This document shows, in pieces, positions 62,059-64,000 of a stretch of 64,000 nt of DNA. Position numbers and translations under genes: made by a program. The notes beneath the pieces are model-generated. The model was not told the origin of the DNA. It searched no databases and saw only the letters and a list, made by a program, of their open reading frames with translations. Source of the DNA: Flexilinea sp. GTDB taxonomy: Bacteria > Chloroflexota > Anaerolineae > Anaerolineales > Anaerolineaceae. The number at the start of each line of letters is the position of its first letter. Position 1 is the first letter of the stretch. The DNA is taken from the NCBI GenBank assembly GCA_026645735.1, contig JAPKMT010000012.1, positions 1-64,000 of the forward strand, read 5' to 3'.

Positions 62059-62547
62059 ATGAATATTGAAACCATCATTTCAAAGATCAAGAACGCACTT
62101 GGAGAAGGTGTTGAAAAGGTGTCCGATGAGGTTGAAAAAAATCAGGTTTTCGAAAAATTCGAAGATTCTGATGACAAGGTCGCGAAAATCCTGGATGATG
62201 CCGGAAAAGCTTTGACCAGCTTGTTTGATACAATCGCGGATAAAGCAGAGCCGATGATCAAAAAGACCAAAGCTAAGATTTATGAAGGGATTTTTGAGGA
62301 GTATCGAAAGGATGGAAGTCCTTATGGAGAAACCCATGATGGGTTTATGCAATGGGTGGATGAGCACGAAACCGAAATCCGGGAGAAAGTTGATGATGGT
62401 ATTACCAAAACGCGTGAAACGATTCTTTCCGGTGTGAAAAAGACTCAGGAATATATCAACCGCGAAGTTTCGAAAAAGGAAAAGCCGTCCGATTCAGTTG
62501 TTGATGGATCCTCTGTGACTGACCAGAAATCATCCGATAAAGAATAA
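62059..62547 (+). CDS. small helical protein of unknown function
   Basis: 162 residues, strongly charged and predicted almost wholly helical (SDEVEKNQVFEKFEDSDDKV, KLLFDTIADKAEP-like amphipathic segments). The tail is Ser/Lys/Asp-rich and disordered. No signal peptide, no motif. A good ribosome site (GGAAAGGAA) and a strong terminator support it as a real gene. It recalls the repeat rods of the 50620 protein in composition only. Confidence 0.65.
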   Translation: MNIETIISKIKNALGEGVEKVSDEVEKNQVFEKFEDSDDKVAKILDDAGKALTSLFDTIADKAEPMIKKTKAKIYEGIFEEYRKDGSPYGETHDGFMQWVDEHETEIREKVDDGITKTRETILSGVKKTQEYINREVSKKEKPSDSVVDGSSVTDQKSSDKE

Positions 62548-62594
62548 AATAATTCGGTTCCTCGAATAAAACGAGAGCTTTCATTATTATGAAT

Positions 62595-62637
62595 AATCTG
62601 CGGTTTACATCAGAAAGTAAACGGCAGATTTTTTTTT
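62595..62637 (+). terminator. terminator after the helical-protein gene
   Basis: AATCTGCGGTTTAC (62595-62608) pairs with GTAAACGGCAGATT (62617-62630), one mismatch, 8-nt loop, followed by a run of T's to 62637. Confidence 0.9.
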
Positions 62638-62781
62638 GGATTTCTTGTGACCTGAGTAAATGAAGTAAAACAAGAAAAGGAGGTAAATTCTTTCAAAGAT
62701 TTAAAGAATATTTTATATTTCCTAAATGTTTTCTCTGGATTATTACAGACCAGATGGTTTATCAAAAAACTGATTCTATGA

Positions 62782-62819
62782 CAGCCATTCGAAATTCAAG
62801 CCCATATTTCAAATTGATG
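62782..62819. repeat. hairpin-less remnant of the palindromic repeat
   Basis: CAGCCATTCGAAATTCAAG is followed by CATATTTCAAATTGATG within 38 bp. The central hairpin is absent. The rest of the 62638-63148 gap holds a 9-bp inverted repeat (TGCAGATTT at 62969 with AAATCTGCA at 63040) and nothing else I can recognise. Confidence 0.75.
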
Positions 62820-63148
62820 ATAAAAACACCAAGAAGAATCGTTATAATTGTGCTCAATTAAGATCATTTGATTTATTATAAATTTTTGATAGTTGCGGTA
62901 TATCCGGCTTTTATTCTCTTCACTGAACGATAACACTGCAAATCCTTACTATTGCAACGGGAAAAAAGTGCAGATTTTCAGTTTCGGAAAAATCGATGTC
63001 GATGTAAAATTTACTGGCAACTTTTTCGTTCGCATCAGCAAATCTGCAATTGTTTGAAGAGATTTTTTTATTGTACATTCGAGATGTTCAATTTATGATG
63101 TATCATCTGTAATATTTCGGTTTCAGAACTCTTTAGGGGCGATATACA

Positions 63149-64000
63149 ATGACTTGTATTACAAAGCGAAGTGATAAGATTTTCTTTCTCCTAATTCCAA
63201 TTAGTATTTATATAATTATCAATTTGATTTTTATAAAATTTCATGAACCTTGGCGTGATGAGGCGCTTCAATGGCTGATCGCAGAAAAACTTTCACCCAT
63301 TGAAATTATCGGTGAAATGAAATATCAGGGACATCCTGCTTTATGGTATTTGTTGATTTTTCCGTTGAATCGGTTGGGCTTTCCATATTATTCTGCCAAC
63401 TTGCTTAGTTTGGGATTCATGGTAGTGGGTGCATTCATTTTCTTAAGGTACTCACCTTTTCCGATTTATGTAAGGATTATTGGTATTTTCAGCCCAATCT
63501 TTCTTTACTTCTATCCAGTGATCTCTCGCAGTTATTGTTTGATTCCTTCCATTCTATTCTTACTTGCATTCACATATCCGAATCGACATTCAAAGACGGT
63601 TATCTATGGTTTGTTGATTGCACTATTAATTCAAACGCACATTCTGATGTTGGGGATGGCAGGTTTATTAGTGTTATTTTGGATTATCGAATCTATCAGA
63701 AATTATGTACAAACACAGAATCGGGAACAGTTATTTTCCCAATGGAAGGGAATATTGTTTCCCTTGTTGAGTTTGATTTTTTTATTATTCCAACTATCTG
63801 GCGTTAGATCGAGCAGTTGGTATCATTCTCAAAACAACTCATTCATCAATCTTCTAAAAGTGTTGTATACAAAAATTAATGTGATTTTCGATACAATATT
63901 TGGTATTGGCAAAAATAACGCCTGGTTTCTTCTTTATTGGTTTGTGGTTTTCCTCGTTATTACGATTTTGATTGAAAAGAAAAGAAGCATACCCGTTTCA
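63149..64000 (+). CDS. GT-C type membrane glycosyltransferase, cut by the window end
   Basis: The first 284 codons are visible from the ATG at 63149, with AGGGGCG 7 nt upstream; the frame stays open to the last base. An N-terminal membrane span is followed by the catalytic-loop signature EPWRDEALQWLIAEKLSP and then YQGHPALWYLLIFPLNRL. This is the DEA-WLiA...EGHPaLWYLL pattern of a known bacterial GT-C/GT39-like family. Several further membrane spans follow. It is the fourth GT-C-like gene in the window. Confidence 0.8.
   Translation, partial: MTCITKRSDKIFFLLIPISIYIIINLIFIKFHEPWRDEALQWLIAEKLSPIEIIGEMKYQGHPALWYLLIFPLNRLGFPYYSANLLSLGFMVVGAFIFLRYSPFPIYVRIIGIFSPIFLYFYPVISRSYCLIPSILFLLAFTYPNRHSKTVIYGLLIALLIQTHILMLGMAGLLVLFWIIESIRNYVQTQNREQLFSQWKGILFPLLSLIFLLFQLSGVRSSSWYHSQNNSFINLLKVLYTKINVIFDTIFGIGKNNAWFLLYWFVVFLVITILIEKKRSIPVS

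Overview
The window looks like chromosome from a low-to-moderate GC member of the Chloroflexota, most likely class Anaerolineae. This is inferred from gene content: lipoproteins with hexapeptide PTxTxx linkers, several formylglycine-generating-enzyme-like (SUMF1) domain proteins, an F-type ATP synthase cluster with a b-delta hybrid subunit, a HerA/NurA cluster, and many TTG/GTG starts. No 16S gene or marker tree can be consulted, so the assignment is tentative.

Layout. 0-2.7 kb: a possible IS21-type end, a purine phosphoribosyltransferase, then a TetR regulator under a promoter embedded in a 56-bp perfect palindrome, with a small unknown protein and an isochorismatase-family hydrolase. 2.8-7.4 kb: two large membrane proteins of GT-C glycosyltransferase type. 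7.5-10.6 kb: ftsK and a SPOUT RNA methyltransferase. 10.6-14.2 kb (minus): a HerA-type ATPase, a HAS-barrel-like protein and a NurA nuclease, followed by tRNA-Val(GAC). 14.9-31.6 kb: an almost unbroken ribosomal superoperon (rplC to rpsI) with secY, adk, map, rpoA and truA. It lacks rpsJ at its head and infA between map and rpmJ, and has an internal promoter before rpmJ. 31.7-35.1 kb (minus): two DUF4143-type ATPases and a secreted jelly-roll protein. 35.4-42.2 kb: a SUMF1 protein and two large lipoproteins. 42.2-43.5 kb: a small graveyard with a beta-propeller fragment and two transposase fragments around a toxin-antitoxin pair. 43.5-48.4 kb: HAD hydrolase, mazG, and the Fo half of ATP synthase (atpZ/I, atpB, atpE, b-delta hybrid) without the F1 genes. 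48.6-53.2 kb: two small lipoproteins, a 38-residue-repeat membrane protein and murJ. 53.3-59.9 kb (minus): an FAD oxidoreductase, a GT-C protein and a pseudokinase-SUMF1-NBR1 fusion. 60.3-64 kb: an ABC-F ATPase, a small helical protein and a GT-C protein cut by the window edge.

The most striking structure is a family of about 120-bp palindromic elements scattered through intergenic gaps: ten hairpin-bearing copies, one decayed copy and several hairpin-less remnants. Their ends are an inverted CAGYRATTCGAA / TTCGAATYGCTG pair. Their centre is a long hairpin closed by a short GCGC-type loop. The two arms differ between copies but match each other within a copy, so the arms covary. Copies lie on both sides of the ribosomal superoperon but none is inside it.

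A second theme is that several genes (ftsK, nurA, a lipoprotein, murJ, the toxin) have a good -10 box 6-8 bases before the start codon and no Shine-Dalgarno. They are predicted to be leaderless or nearly so.
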